Origin: Microscilla marina ATCC 23134
GTDB taxonomy: Bacteria > Bacteroidota > Bacteroidia > Cytophagales > Microscillaceae
DNA: 64,000 nucleotides
Reading direction: 5' to 3'
Assembly (NCBI RefSeq): GCF_000169175.1
Contig: NZ_AAWS01000044.1
Span: forward strand, 1-64,000
Shown: in pieces, positions 37,564 through 47,072 of the stretch
How positions within the stretch are numbered: position 1 is the stretch's first letter
Layout of the letters: every line of letters begins with the position of its first letter
Position numbers and translations under genes: made by a program
The notes under the pieces: model-generated
Told to the model about the DNA's origin: nothing
Database searches by the model: none
What the model saw: only the letters and a program-made list of their open reading frames with translations

Positions 37564-37599
37564 AAAAAAGACCCCACCCGAAAGCCAGGCGAGGTCTTT
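37564..37599 (-). terminator. Intrinsic terminator of cysN
   Basis: On the minus strand AAAGACC pairs with GGTCTTT, the inner arms CGCC and GGTGG extending the stem, followed by TTTTTT. It begins about ten bases after the cysN stop. Confidence 0.75.
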
Positions 37600-37609
37600 G
37601 AACATTTAA

Positions 37610-38860
37610 CTAACTTACAGCCACCACCATTCCGGCAGCTACAGTATTATGGCTATGTTCATCAACCAAAATAAAGCTACCGTTGGCAGGGTTTTCTTTA
37701 TAATTATCTATCAATATCTCTTGAGCAGTTTTTAACTGGACTTGCCCCAAGTCGTTTAATTCAAACTTGTCAGCACCCGTCGTTTCCTGCAAAGTTTCTA
37801 TGTCTATTTTGTGCACAAAATCGCTGATTTTCACCCGGGTAGTGTTGCTGTTGTGGCGCAACAAATAAAACTGGTTAGGTTCCAGCGGTTGGGTATCCAT
37901 CCAGCAAATAGAGGCAGTGATTTGGCGGGTAGGAGAGAGGCTCGCCTGGCTCGGTACAATCATATCGCCCCGGCTAATGTCTATGTCATCTTCGAGGTGC
38001 AATACCACCGACATAGGAGCAAAAGCTTCTTCTATTTCTTCTTGGTTAATTTCCAGCGCTTTTATCTTAGAGCGTGTACCCGAAGGCAATACCGTTACCT
38101 CATCGCCTTTACGGTATACCCCGCTTAGCACCTTGCCCGCGTATCCCCTATAGTCAGGATGGTCAGCCGTTTGGGGGCGAATGACCCACTGTACTTGAAA
38201 GCGATTGCTGCTCAATTGCGGTTTTTTGTCTATATCTACTTCCTCCAAAAACCTAAGCAAAGGTTTACCCTCGTACCAAGCCATTTTCTCCGATGGCTCT
38301 ACCACATTATCCCCGTCAAGGGCACTTACTGGGATAAAAGTAAGGTTAGGAATATCCAGTCCTTTGGTTACTTCTTTGTAGTCTGCTACAATCTTGTCAA
38401 ACTGCGCCTGGCTATACTCTACCAAGTCCATTTTGTTGATACAAACCACAAAATGTCTGATTCCCAATAAGTTGCAAATAAAAGAGTGGCGGCGGGTTTG
38501 CTCAATCACCCCGTTGCGTCCGTCAATCAAAATAATGGCAAGGTCAGAGTTAGACGCGCCCGTTACCATGTTGCGGGTATATTGCACATGTCCTGGGCTA
38601 TCGGCAATGATAAATTTGCGTTTGCTTGTATTAAAATATTTGTAGGCAACATCTATAGTAATGCCTTGTTCGCGCTCCGAGCGCAACCCATCGGTGAGTA
38701 AGGCAAGGTCAATTTCGCCATTCTGCTTGTTTTTACTGGCACGGCTGATCGCCTCCAGCTGGTCGTCCAAAATAGATTGGCTATCGTATAATAAACGCCC
38801 AATTAAAGTACTCTTGCCATCGTCAACACTCCCGGCAGTGATAAATCTTAATATGTCCAT
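37610..38860 (-). CDS. cysN: Sulfate adenylyltransferase subunit 1 (GTPase)
   Basis: A 416-residue elongation-factor-like GTPase that drives sulfate activation to APS together with CysD. G motifs are GSVDDGKSTLIGRLLYDS (residues 9-26), DSPGHVQYTRNMVTGAS and VVCINKMDLVEY. It ends after the EF-Tu-like beta domains, so there is no fused APS kinase (CysC) domain. It is the last gene of the sulfur cluster and has its own terminator. The 523-base gap to cysD is filled with dispersed repeats. Confidence 0.94.
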   Translation of the reverse strand: MDILRFITAGSVDDGKSTLIGRLLYDSQSILDDQLEAISRASKNKQNGEIDLALLTDGLRSEREQGITIDVAYKYFNTSKRKFIIADSPGHVQYTRNMVTGASNSDLAIILIDGRNGVIEQTRRHSFICNLLGIRHFVVCINKMDLVEYSQAQFDKIVADYKEVTKGLDIPNLTFIPVSALDGDNVVEPSEKMAWYEGKPLLRFLEEVDIDKKPQLSSNRFQVQWVIRPQTADHPDYRGYAGKVLSGVYRKGDEVTVLPSGTRSKIKALEINQEEIEEAFAPMSVVLHLEDDIDISRGDMIVPSQASLSPTRQITASICWMDTQPLEPNQFYLLRHNSNTTRVKISDFVHKIDIETLQETTGADKFELNDLGQVQLKTAQEILIDNYKENPANGSFILVDEHSHNTVAAGMVVAVS

Positions 38861-39383
38861 AATGATAATGACTTTCTCGTTTTTAGTTAAATGTTATTTA
38901 GTTTTTTAGTCCATAGACCATAGTCGGTAGTCCATAGCGCCAACAAGGTTCTAGGTGCTAGGTGCAAGGTACACCCTGTTCCCTAAGCAACTACACTTTT
39001 TCTATCACGTTGATTTTTAGCAACTTATAAAAAGCGTAGTTAAAAATTGGGAGCTTCTATAGCCTTAAGCTTTTAGCGACAAGTCTTTAGCCCCGCTAAA
39101 TCTCTGGATTCCCAATTCTAGACTGATATTCTTAAATTTGCAAAAATGATATTTTAGTCAGTAGACCATAGTTGATAGCCCTGCAAGGTTCTAGTACTCT
39201 AGCTTCTGAGTAGGTAAAGTAACAATTTGGTTAGATTAACTACGCTGAGCTCGTGAAAAGCTCGGTATTGTTCTTTGACGATCTTAGACTCCGAATAATG
39301 TGGTAGGAATTTAGTTTCCAGTGCACTAGTAGCTTACAACTCTAAAGGCTACCAACTCCTGACTCTCGACTATTGACTGTCCA
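38861..39383. other. Repeat-filled gap between cysD and cysN
   Basis: No gene. It contains GGTGCAAGGTACACCCTGTTCC then AACTACACTTTTTCTATCACG and GCGTAGTTAAAA, the same unit that is tandemly repeated at 54983-55255, and pieces such as CATAGTTGATAGCCC typical of the other dispersed repeats. Confidence 0.6.
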
Positions 39384-40289
39384 CTAAAAATACCCCACTT
39401 TCTTTCTATCCTCCATCGCTGCTTCCGACTGTTGGTCGTCAATGCGCAAGCCACGCTCGGTAATGCGTGAAGCCTTGATTTCTTCTATTACCTCATCTAT
39501 AGTGCTTGCCTTAGACGAAACCGCCGCAGTACAAGTAATGTCGCCTACCGTACGAAAACGTACTGTTTGTTTGGTAAAAGCATCGTTGGCGTCTAAGTTG
39601 ATATGAGGCGAATTGGCCATCAACTGCCCATCTCTTTCGATGCACTCGCGCTCGTGGGCGTAATAAATAGAAGGAATATCAATGCCTTCGCGCTTGATGT
39701 AATTCCACACATCCAACTCAGTCCAGTTACTAATCGGGAACACCCTCACGTTTTCGCCTTTGTTTATTTTACCATTGTAAATGTTCCAAAGCTCAGGGCG
39801 CTGTTTCTTAGGCTGCCACTGACCAAAATCATCTCTTACCGAAAAAATTCGCTCTTTGGCTCTAGCCTTTTCTTCATCGCGACGAGCCCCACCAATACAA
39901 GCGTCAAACTCGTGTTTTTCTATAGTTTCCAGTAGCGTATAAGTCTGCAACGAGTTGCGGCTGGCATATTTTCCACTTTGTTCTTTTACCTTTTTGCTAT
40001 CAATCGCATCTTGTACATAGCCCACTACCAGCTCCTCGCCCAGGCTCTCCACCAATTGATCTCGAAACTGAATAGTTTCCTCAAAGTTGTGCCCAGTGTC
40101 AATATGTACTAAAGGAAAAGGAAACTTACCTGGACGAAAAGCCTTTTGCGCCAAACGCACCAACGTAATAGAGTCTTTTCCGCCTGAGAACAACAGCGCA
40201 GGGCGTTCAAACTGTCCGGCCACTTCTCTTAAAATATGAATGGCTTCTGCCTCCAATTGATCCAGGTAATCTAAAGTATATTGTTTCAT
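39384..40289 (-). CDS. cysD: Sulfate adenylyltransferase subunit 2
   Basis: A 301-residue ATP-pyrophosphatase-type enzyme that forms APS from ATP and sulfate. The PP-loop is PALLFSGGKDSITLVRLA; other family marks are LVHIDTGHNFEET, GGARRDEEKARAKERIFS, FPISNWTELDVWNYI and the C-terminal RKKVGYF. Length is normal. It lies between cysH and cysN in the same direction, with long repeat-filled gaps on both sides, so co-transcription is likely but not certain. Confidence 0.95.
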   Translation of the reverse strand: MKQYTLDYLDQLEAEAIHILREVAGQFERPALLFSGGKDSITLVRLAQKAFRPGKFPFPLVHIDTGHNFEETIQFRDQLVESLGEELVVGYVQDAIDSKKVKEQSGKYASRNSLQTYTLLETIEKHEFDACIGGARRDEEKARAKERIFSVRDDFGQWQPKKQRPELWNIYNGKINKGENVRVFPISNWTELDVWNYIKREGIDIPSIYYAHERECIERDGQLMANSPHINLDANDAFTKQTVRFRTVGDITCTAAVSSKASTIDEVIEEIKASRITERGLRIDDQQSEAAMEDRKKVGYF

Positions 40290-40711
40290 AAGTGTTTTTT
40301 TATAGCAGCTGTAAGTTAAGTACTGCTTATTGCGTTGTTAAATGTTTCAAAGTTTAGCCAGGAGCAATGAGCCCCAGTGGCAAGCATTAAATAAATAAAA
40401 ATGAGCCCTATTTATGGGCTAAGGCAAGTACAGGCAAATTGCCTGTATTTGCGCCATCACTTAGTTTAAAAACTGAACCCTGTCTATGGGTCAAATACTA
40501 CGACAAAATTTTTTTTAGTCGGGAGTCAGGAGTCAGGAGCCTCAAGCTACAAGTTTAGCGTAGCCACTGTTGACTAAAGAACTTCCATCTACCAATTTTA
40601 TCAACAGTTAAAAATCAAGGCTTTATAAAATTGGCAAGTTGCTTGTAAAGCAGCCTCAAGCTAAAGGCTAAAAGCTTGAGGCTGTAGAGGCTCCCGACTG
40701 TGGACTCCCAA
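40290..40711. other. Repeat-filled gap between cysH and cysD
   Basis: No gene. It includes a perfect inverted repeat TACAGGCAA (40429-40437) and TTGCCTGTA (40439-40447) without a T tract, the small hairpin AGCCC/GGGCT near 40404-40420, and a composite dispersed repeat from about 40588 to 40700. Confidence 0.6.
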
Positions 40712-41410
40712 CTATTTATGCAATCCACATTCTTTCTTAGTAGGGTTTTCCCACCACCAGCGTCCGGCGCGAAGCGCTTCGCCCACCTTTACGGCACGGG
40801 TACAAGGCTCGCAGCCAATGCTGGGGTAACCATGGTCATACAGTTTGTTATAGGGTACGTTGTTGTCTAAAATATATTTTTCGGTTTGGTCGAGCGACCA
40901 GGCAAATAGCGGGTGAGCCTTTACAATGCCCCGTCCTTCGTCCCATTCTAACACATCCATATTGCTTTGGCGGTTGTTCGATTGTCCACCTCTAATGCCT
41001 GTAATCCAGCACTCAACCCCCTGAAGGGCACGGTTCAAAGGCACTACCTTACGGATAAAGCAACATTCTTTGCGGTTTTCTACCGAATCATAAAAACTAT
41101 AATTTCCTTTATTGCTTACCAGGGTCTGTAGCTCTTGGCTCTCTGGAAAAAACACCTCAATCTTTTGATTGTACTGTTTGTTGGTTTCTTCCAATACCTG
41201 GTGTGTTTCTTTAAACAACCTGCCTGTGTCAAGGGTAAATACCCTAATGGGAATCTGATAACTAAAAATCATATCAGTAATTACCTGATCTTCAAGACTA
41301 AAGCTAGTCGAGAAAGCAATCTTTCCGGCAAACTCTTTAGCCAGGTTTCTGAGCGTCTTTACCGGATTTTGCGCATCGGCAAGCGTGTTGATATTGGCTA
41401 ATTCTTTCAT
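40712..41410 (-). CDS. cysH: Adenylylsulfate (APS/PAPS) reductase
   Basis: A 232-residue reductase turning activated sulfate into sulfite. The PP-loop-like region is AFSTSFSLEDQVITD, and the C-terminal catalytic Cys is in KECGLHK. It also has the Cys pair in RKECCFIRKV and CEPCTRAV, ligands of a 4Fe-4S cluster found in APS-type enzymes; this fits the absence of an APS kinase in the cluster. It is downstream of the DUF3592 gene in the same direction. Confidence 0.93.
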   Translation of the reverse strand: MKELANINTLADAQNPVKTLRNLAKEFAGKIAFSTSFSLEDQVITDMIFSYQIPIRVFTLDTGRLFKETHQVLEETNKQYNQKIEVFFPESQELQTLVSNKGNYSFYDSVENRKECCFIRKVVPLNRALQGVECWITGIRGGQSNNRQSNMDVLEWDEGRGIVKAHPLFAWSLDQTEKYILDNNVPYNKLYDHGYPSIGCEPCTRAVKVGEALRAGRWWWENPTKKECGLHK

Positions 41411-41565
41411 ATTTTTATTGTTAGTTGGTAGTCCAGTCAGGTTCTAGCTGCTAGGTTAATCTACTGTGAACTATCCATTGTTAGTTAAATGCTTTATTAG
41501 TTAGTGGTCGGTAGTTGGTAGCGCTCATATTTGCAACTTCTCCCAACCATTGACTCTCGATTATA

Positions 41566-42012
41566 TTAAAAGACTAAATAATATACCCCCGCCAAGGCCA
41601 TTGTCAGGCTACTAATACCCAGTGCTACTGGCAACCAGTATACGGGTTTCAGTCCTGTTTCTATGACTGCTTCCCGGTGGTTTTTAGGGTTGTAATACAC
41701 TGGCACAAAGTTTTCACTTTGTAGTTGTTGGGCAGCTTGAGCCTGTTTTTTCCAGTTTTCGTATAAATTTACCTTTCGGCAATGATAGATTTGTCCATCT
41801 ACCCGGTAGGCAACCTTTAAAGGAGCTACTGCACTAAAGTCTACCTCATCGGCAGTACTCTCTATACTCGCGGTAAGCACTCCATTGGTTTTTTGCCAGC
41901 TTTTGCTTTGCAGTGCACGACTAATCACCAGATAGCCCACACTGGTTTGCCAAATTCCTACAATAAGACAAGGCACAACGCCCACTAAAAAGATGATTAA
42001 TAACTCGTTCAT
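41566..42012 (-). CDS. DUF3592 membrane protein
   Basis: A 148-residue protein with membrane helices at both ends (LLIIFLVGVVPCLIVGIW and LPVALGISSLTMALAGVYYLV) and a soluble loop between them carrying YRVDGQIYHCRKV and VPVYYNPKNHREAVIETG, the pattern of DUF3592 proteins. The function of the family is unknown. Its place inside the sulfur cluster suggests co-expression, but no direct link to sulfur metabolism can be shown. Confidence 0.75.
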   Translation of the reverse strand: MNELLIIFLVGVVPCLIVGIWQTSVGYLVISRALQSKSWQKTNGVLTASIESTADEVDFSAVAPLKVAYRVDGQIYHCRKVNLYENWKKQAQAAQQLQSENFVPVYYNPKNHREAVIETGLKPVYWLPVALGISSLTMALAGVYYLVF

Positions 42013-42060
42013 TTTTTATGTATGTTAGTTAAATAGTCAATAGTCGGGAGTTGGGAGTTG

Positions 42061-42108
42061 GGAGCCTCTACAGCCGCAAGTCCTCAGATGCCGATGCATA
42101 TCGGTGCC
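42061..42108 (-). repeat. Dispersed intergenic repeat, inverse copy
   Basis: Contains AGTCCTCAGATGCCGATGCA followed by TATCGGTGCC, the reverse complement of the ATGCATCGG-CATCTAAGGACTTG unit. It lies in the gap between the TauE and DUF3592 genes. Confidence 0.6.
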
Positions 42109-42190
42109 CCTGGTAGATAGAAGTCCATGGCTGGTAGTTTTTGAGCTTCGCTTCGCGAACCATAAAACAATAGAGCCATCTATAAAACGA

Positions 42191-43093
42191 TCAAGTAATA
42201 GAGGCATAAAAAACGCTTCCTACCATATAGCTACTCAATAAAATGATTGTCACCCCTACAATTCGCATCAGCATTTTAGACTGAAGCCTGGCGGCTAAAA
42301 AAGCCGAAAAGTAAGACGCTGGCACCCCGCCAATCAACAAACCTGCAATCAACATCCAGTCTTTTGGGGTAAGGTGTACCAGGCTCAAAAATGCTCCGGT
42401 AGAAATTACCGCAATAAAAAACTTCACGGTGTTTACTGTGCCAATCGTATAGCGTGGAGTGCGCCCTTTGCTTATGAGCGTAGAAGTAATCAAGGCGCTC
42501 CATCCACCGCCACCTACCCCGTCGAGAAACCCTCCCACCAAAGCAAGCGGTGTAATGTTTCGAGTCTTTTGTTTGCGTACTTTCTTTTTGAGCGAACGCG
42601 AAAAAACCACGATGCCCATGCCCAACATGTACACTGCTACAAAAGGTTTAATCAGATGACCGTTGATGCTGGTGAGCAACAATGTACCCAGCAATACCCC
42701 CACAATGCCCGGAATGAGCAAATGCCAAAAAAGTTTCTTGTTGATGTTACCCATGCGGTAGTGTGCCCAGCCCGACGTACCATTGGTAAATACTGCGGTG
42801 GCGTGTACACTACTACTCACCAAAATAGGCGGCAAGCCCAGGCTCAGCAATATGGTAGAAGTAATGAGCCCATAAGCCACCCCAATGGTTTGTACTACAA
42901 AACCAATGGCAATATAGCCCACAAAACTCCAGGAGAGGTGAGGGGTGATTTGTTGAATTGCCTTGCTCAGCGCCGGAGGTTGGTTAACAAGAAACACGAT
43001 GACCAGACTCACCAAAAAAAGACTTGCTGCAGTGTATACCACCCGGCGAATATGCCATGTAAAAGCCTTTTGTACCTTCTCTAAATTTATCAC
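42191..43093 (-). CDS. TauE/SafE-family sulfite or sulfonate exporter-like permease
   Basis: A 300-residue protein with about eight membrane helices and the family's duplicated pattern, including SSSVHATAVFTNGTSGWAHY in the first half and VGGFLDGVGGGGWSALITS in the second. TauE/SafE proteins are thought to move sulfite, sulfonates or related anions across the inner membrane. The position inside the sulfate reduction cluster supports sulfite or sulfate as substrate. The start overlaps the stop of the siroheme gene by one base. Confidence 0.87.
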   Translation of the reverse strand: MINLEKVQKAFTWHIRRVVYTAASLFLVSLVIVFLVNQPPALSKAIQQITPHLSWSFVGYIAIGFVVQTIGVAYGLITSTILLSLGLPPILVSSSVHATAVFTNGTSGWAHYRMGNINKKLFWHLLIPGIVGVLLGTLLLTSINGHLIKPFVAVYMLGMGIVVFSRSLKKKVRKQKTRNITPLALVGGFLDGVGGGGWSALITSTLISKGRTPRYTIGTVNTVKFFIAVISTGAFLSLVHLTPKDWMLIAGLLIGGVPASYFSAFLAARLQSKMLMRIVGVTIILLSSYMVGSVFYASIT

Positions 43094-43761
43094 TATGCGT
43101 TGTGCGACTTTTCAGCCTGCTTTTGTTGTTTTTGTTTTCCTTCTGTTGAGGTATTTGCCTCGTTTGCCACCATATTTTCGGTAAGCGCATTGAGGGTCTC
43201 CAGCTTGTGCTGAAAGTCACCCTTAAGGCGGTTTCTAAACTGGTGTAAATTGTTCAGCAGATTTTGAATATTATCGGGCAAAGTAGCCTCAAAATACTGG
43301 CGCATGCGTTTTGCCAGCGTGGGCGACTTACCATTGGTAGAAATGGCTATTTTTAAATCTCCTTTTTTTACCACCGACCCCAAATAAAAATCGCACAAGT
43401 CGGGAGTATCTGCCACGTTGATAATGGTTTTTTGCCCACGCGCCTGTTGGCGAATGCTTTGGTGCAATGGTTGATTGTCAGTGGCGCAAATCACCAAGTC
43501 GCGGTCTTTCAAGTCGTGGGTTTCATATTGGCGCTCAAGCAAACTTACTGTAGGGTGTTGCCCAATCAAAGCACGGGTTTCGGGCAGTACCATATCTGCC
43601 ACCACGGTTACATTAGCCTCAGGGCTGTTTTTGAGCAGCGCCGAAAGTTTTTCGAGCCCTACATTGCCTGCCCCCACCAGCAAAATGTCTAATTGGTGCA
43701 GTTTCAAGAAAATAGGAAACAAATTGTTGCCTGTGTTTTCGGTTAGAGTATTAGTTGCCAT
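43093..43761 (-). CDS. Precorrin-2 dehydrogenase / sirohydrochlorin ferrochelatase-like (siroheme synthase N-domain)
   Basis: A 222-residue NAD-dependent enzyme like SirC, Met8 or the N-terminal half of CysG. Signs are PIFLKLHQLDILLVGAGNVG with the NAD-binding loop, LVICATDNQPLHQSI, INVADTPDLCDFYLGSVVKK and IAISTNGKSPTLAKRMR. It oxidises precorrin-2 to sirohydrochlorin and may insert iron, giving the siroheme needed by sulfite reductase upstream. It overlaps cobA by 11 bases. Confidence 0.9.
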   Translation of the reverse strand: MATNTLTENTGNNLFPIFLKLHQLDILLVGAGNVGLEKLSALLKNSPEANVTVVADMVLPETRALIGQHPTVSLLERQYETHDLKDRDLVICATDNQPLHQSIRQQARGQKTIINVADTPDLCDFYLGSVVKKGDLKIAISTNGKSPTLAKRMRQYFEATLPDNIQNLLNNLHQFRNRLKGDFQHKLETLNALTENMVANEANTSTEGKQKQQKQAEKSHNA

Positions 43762-44596
43762 AGTTGCCCGTGTTGATCTGTTGGTTTACCAAATTTTTAA
43801 ATTCAGCCGGAGCCGAAGTTGCCAGCCTTACCACCTCGCCAATCACAATGACTGCCGGAGCGCCTAAGCCTTTTTGCTCCGCTATAGCGGCAATGTTATG
43901 TACTTCGCCAAAGCCAGTTTTTTCGTTGGCACAACTTCCATTCTGAATGATTGCCACGGGCGTATTTTGTTTGCCATATTGGCTAAATATGGCGGCGATT
44001 TCTTTGAGTTTGCGCATTCCCATCAGAATAATGACCGTAGCCGATGATTGTGCCGCTAAAGGCATATCTTGAGATATTTCCTGTTTTTTGGTAGTACCCG
44101 TAATCACCCAAAAACTTTCGTTGATGCCACGCTTGGTCAAAGGAATTTGCTTAAGCGCAGGCACGGCAAGCGAGCTGCTGATGCCAGGCACTACTTCGGT
44201 GTCCATGTCAAACGATTGGGCAAAAGCCAACTCTTCATGTCCGCGACCAAACACAAAAGGATCTCCTCCCTTAAGGCGCACTACGTGCCCGTGTTGAAAA
44301 GCCTCCTCTACAATCAATTGATTGATCTGATCTTGTGACAAATATTTTTTACCTCCGCGTTTGCCTACATATTTTTTGAGGGCATTTTTGGGAGCATACT
44401 CCAGCAAAGCCGGATTTGCCAAGGCATCGTATAGTACCACATCGGCGTTTGCCAAAGCCCTGATAGCCTTCAGGGTAATGAGTTCGGGGTCGCCAGGACC
44501 TGCGCCCACTAGTGTAAGCTTGGGCTTGAGGGTGCGTCGTTGGCTCAAAGCCCCCTGGTATAATGTAGTGTTTGTATTGTTTAAAAAAGCGTTCAT
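43751..44596 (-). CDS. cobA: Uroporphyrinogen-III C-methyltransferase
   Basis: A 281-residue SAM-dependent methylase that makes precorrin-2 from uroporphyrinogen III, the first step to siroheme. Typical motifs are LVGAGPGDPELITLKAIRAL, VLYDALANPALL, VVRLKGGDPFVFGRGHEE and EVVPGISSSLAVPAL. ATG at 44594-44596 is preferred; the frame extends 14 codons further without similarity. Together with the next gene it replaces the fused CysG of enterobacteria. Confidence 0.93.
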   Translation of the reverse strand: MNAFLNNTNTTLYQGALSQRRTLKPKLTLVGAGPGDPELITLKAIRALANADVVLYDALANPALLEYAPKNALKKYVGKRGGKKYLSQDQINQLIVEEAFQHGHVVRLKGGDPFVFGRGHEELAFAQSFDMDTEVVPGISSSLAVPALKQIPLTKRGINESFWVITGTTKKQEISQDMPLAAQSSATVIILMGMRKLKEIAAIFSQYGKQNTPVAIIQNGSCANEKTGFGEVHNIAAIAEQKGLGAPAVIVIGEVVRLATSAPAEFKNLVNQQINTGNYGN

Positions 44597-44685
44597 AGTG
44601 TTGTCTTTGAGTGGCAAGCATTTAGCAACAAGCCACAAGTATATTTGCAGTGGTAACTTGTCGCTTGTTGCTCTAAGCTTGTTAT

Positions 44686-46815
44686 TTATAAGGTTGTTTC
44701 CGCTATTTGCTTGCCACGATAAGCTTTAATTTTATTTAAGAAATCTCCCGCCTGCTCAATGTACTCTTTGGCAAACTCAGCGGTGGGTTCGTGTTGGTTC
44801 ATGCGTAATACATGTGCTTTAAAACCACCTTCAAAGGTAAATTCAGCCTGATTGCCCAAATGCTCTTCAAACTTTTTCATCACTGTAATCTGAGCGTTGG
44901 TTTTTACATCTTCGCCCAGTAGCAAAGCCTTGGCGCCATTGATAAAAGTATTGTAAGCGTGGTAAATGGCATCGGCGTAAGCCCCTTCGTTAAACGTTTG
45001 CTGAGCAGTTTGGTATTTTTCTTCGGTTTCGTATACCAGTGTAGCCACCAGGTCAATGATTACCCCTGCACATTCGCCTACTGCCTTGATCACCTCAAAA
45101 GGATCGTTGTGTCCCCAGTCAAGAAAATCGTCTTGTTCCAGGTTGTCGAGGTTTGCCAAAGGCTTGAGTAGGGTGTAAAAATATTTTTTGCCCAAACGAC
45201 GGTAATAATCAGTATAATACTCACCTTCTAATTGGTTGGCGTCATAGTCGGCAAGTAGTACACGCAGCACTTCTACGCCACGTTTACTGGGTACTTTTAT
45301 CACCTTATCCGCTACCAAGCCGTCACCGTTGCCACTTACACCACCCCCTAACAATACCTGTAGAGCTGGCAACACCAGGGCGCCTTTTTTGATAGAGCTT
45401 CCGTGAAAACCAATCGTGGCAAGCGTGTGCTGTCCACAAGAGTTGGGGCAACCGCTAATTTTGATCTTAATTTGTTGGTTATGAATCAAGTCAGGATATT
45501 CAGCGTGGATTACCTCTTCAAGAGCACGGGTAATGCCAGTGCTGCTCGATATGCCCAGGTTACAAGTGTCGGTGCCAGGGCAAGCCGTAATATCAGCCAC
45601 ACTGTCGTAACCTGGTTGGGCAAGGTTGAGCGCGTCGAGCGCCTGAAACAAGGCTGGCAACGACTCTTTGCGCACGTACTTTAGCAAGTAGTTTTGGCTA
45701 ATGGTAATTCTAATATCATCGGCAGCGTAAGTTTGCACAATTTGCGCAAGCTCACGTGCCGTTTTAGTGTTCATATTGCCTAAAGACAGTTTAATAAAGA
45801 CACCGTAAAATCCGGCTTGCTTTTGTTCAAATACATTGGTAGCAAGCCAACGGTCGTATTGTTGTTGGTTATTTATTTGTATTCCGGCAAGAGCCCCGTT
45901 TAGTGGTGCCGGAGGACTTACTTCTGGTAAAATATCGCGGTTGATCGGGTAGGTTTTGTAAGGCAAAGCTTTGCGCTCAGCTTCGGCAAGCTCCAGTACT
46001 TTTTCGAGCCCTAATTCCTTTACCAAAAACTTAAGCCTGGCCTTTTGGCGACGGCTACGCTCTCCGTAGCGATCAAACACCCTGAGAATAGATTCGCTGA
46101 AAGGGATCAGTTCGTCTTCGGGTAAAAATTCTACCCCGGTTTTAGCCAAGTGAGGGATAGCACCTAAGCCACCACCCAACATTACTTTAAAACCGCGTTC
46201 TTCTTCGCCTTGGGCGTTGGTGCGCACTTTGGGTATAAACCCTAAATCGTGAATAAAAGTAAAGGCGGTATCGGCTTCGCTTGATGAGAAAGCAATTTTA
46301 AATTTACGCCCCATTTCCTGGCAAACCGGATTGCGTAAAAAGTATTCGAACACCACTTGGGCATAAGGCGATACATCAAAGGGTTCGTTGGGGTCAATAC
46401 CTGCTCTTGCCGAAGCAGTTACATTACGCACAGTATTACCACAGGCTTCACGCAAAGTAATTTGGTCTTTTTCGAGCTGTGCCCATAGCTCAGGGGTGCG
46501 GTCAAGGCTCACATAGTGAATCTGAATGTCTTGGCGGGTAGTGGCGTGCAAGTTGCCGTCAGAGTATTCGTCGGCAACGTCGGCAATGCGTACCAATTGT
46601 TGGGTAGTGAGGCGTCCAAAAGGTATTTTGATTCGGATCATTTGCACCCCCGGCTGACGCTGTCCGTAGACTCCTCGCGCCAAACGTAAGCTGCGAAACT
46701 TTTCATCGTCAATTTTCCCTTCATGGAATAATTGAATTTTATTGCCCAGTTCGATGATGTCTTTCTCAACGATTGGGTTGTTCAAATCCTCTAATTCGGT
46801 TCTAAAACTTTGCAT
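44686..46815 (-). CDS. Siroheme sulfite reductase with C-terminal HEPN domain
   Basis: A 709-residue member of the ferredoxin-type nitrite/sulfite reductase family. It shows the duplicated half-domains (GVQMIRIKIPFGRLTTQQL; GFYGVFIKLSLGNMNTK) and the 4Fe-4S/siroheme cysteines in ACPGTDTCNLGIS and ISGCPNSCGQH. About 130 extra C-terminal residues look like a HEPN helical domain (YADAIYHAYNTFINGAKALL) without the RxxxxH ribonuclease motif. Sulfite rather than nitrite is inferred from the cysD, cysN, cysH and siroheme genes downstream. It is the first structural gene after the cysteine-rich leader. Confidence 0.9.
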   Translation of the reverse strand: MQSFRTELEDLNNPIVEKDIIELGNKIQLFHEGKIDDEKFRSLRLARGVYGQRQPGVQMIRIKIPFGRLTTQQLVRIADVADEYSDGNLHATTRQDIQIHYVSLDRTPELWAQLEKDQITLREACGNTVRNVTASARAGIDPNEPFDVSPYAQVVFEYFLRNPVCQEMGRKFKIAFSSSEADTAFTFIHDLGFIPKVRTNAQGEEERGFKVMLGGGLGAIPHLAKTGVEFLPEDELIPFSESILRVFDRYGERSRRQKARLKFLVKELGLEKVLELAEAERKALPYKTYPINRDILPEVSPPAPLNGALAGIQINNQQQYDRWLATNVFEQKQAGFYGVFIKLSLGNMNTKTARELAQIVQTYAADDIRITISQNYLLKYVRKESLPALFQALDALNLAQPGYDSVADITACPGTDTCNLGISSSTGITRALEEVIHAEYPDLIHNQQIKIKISGCPNSCGQHTLATIGFHGSSIKKGALVLPALQVLLGGGVSGNGDGLVADKVIKVPSKRGVEVLRVLLADYDANQLEGEYYTDYYRRLGKKYFYTLLKPLANLDNLEQDDFLDWGHNDPFEVIKAVGECAGVIIDLVATLVYETEEKYQTAQQTFNEGAYADAIYHAYNTFINGAKALLLGEDVKTNAQITVMKKFEEHLGNQAEFTFEGGFKAHVLRMNQHEPTAEFAKEYIEQAGDFLNKIKAYRGKQIAETTL

Positions 46816-46913
46816 TGTGTCGTAGTGTCTTACTTGGTTTATTTGAATATTTAAGTGCTCTTCTTGGCTTCCCCTAGGGCAGTTTCGGAAAGGGCTCTGA
46901 GACCTACGGCAAC

Positions 46914-46950
46914 AAAAAAGCCTTTCCTGAATTGCAACAGAAAAGGCTTT
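46914..46950 (-). terminator. Second leader terminator of the sulfur operon
   Basis: RNA arm AAAGCCUUUUCUG (46950 to 46938), 8-base loop, CAGGAAAGGCUUU (46929 to 46917) forming 13 pairs with one wobble, then a U run to 46914. It lies about 100 bases before the sulfite reductase start, so transcripts must read through it. Confidence 0.85.
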
Positions 46951-47004
46951 ACGCTTTATTTTTTCTTACAAAGTTTCGTATGTTATGAAACGGTGCTATC
47001 GAAT

Positions 47005-47037
47005 AAAAAAGCCCTCCCTGTGGATAAGGGAAGGCTT
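47005..47037 (-). terminator. First leader terminator (attenuator hairpin) of the sulfur operon
   Basis: RNA arm AAGCCUUCCCU (47037 to 47027), 7-base loop, AGGGAGGGCUU (47019 to 47009), then a U run to 47005. Its CCUUCCC (47034 to 47028) can instead pair with GGGAAGG at 47082-47076 at the end of the leader ORF, which would prevent the terminator. Confidence 0.85.
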
Positions 47038-47072
47038 GAGATTATATTTTTGGTATTTTTATATAATACAAT

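Noticed and set aside
40404-40447. Inverted repeats between cysH and cysD as terminators
   Set aside because: The stems are good, but no T tract follows on either strand.
44690-45080. HEPN domain of sulfite reductase as an RNase toxin
   Set aside because: The RxxxxH motif needed for ribonuclease activity is not visible.
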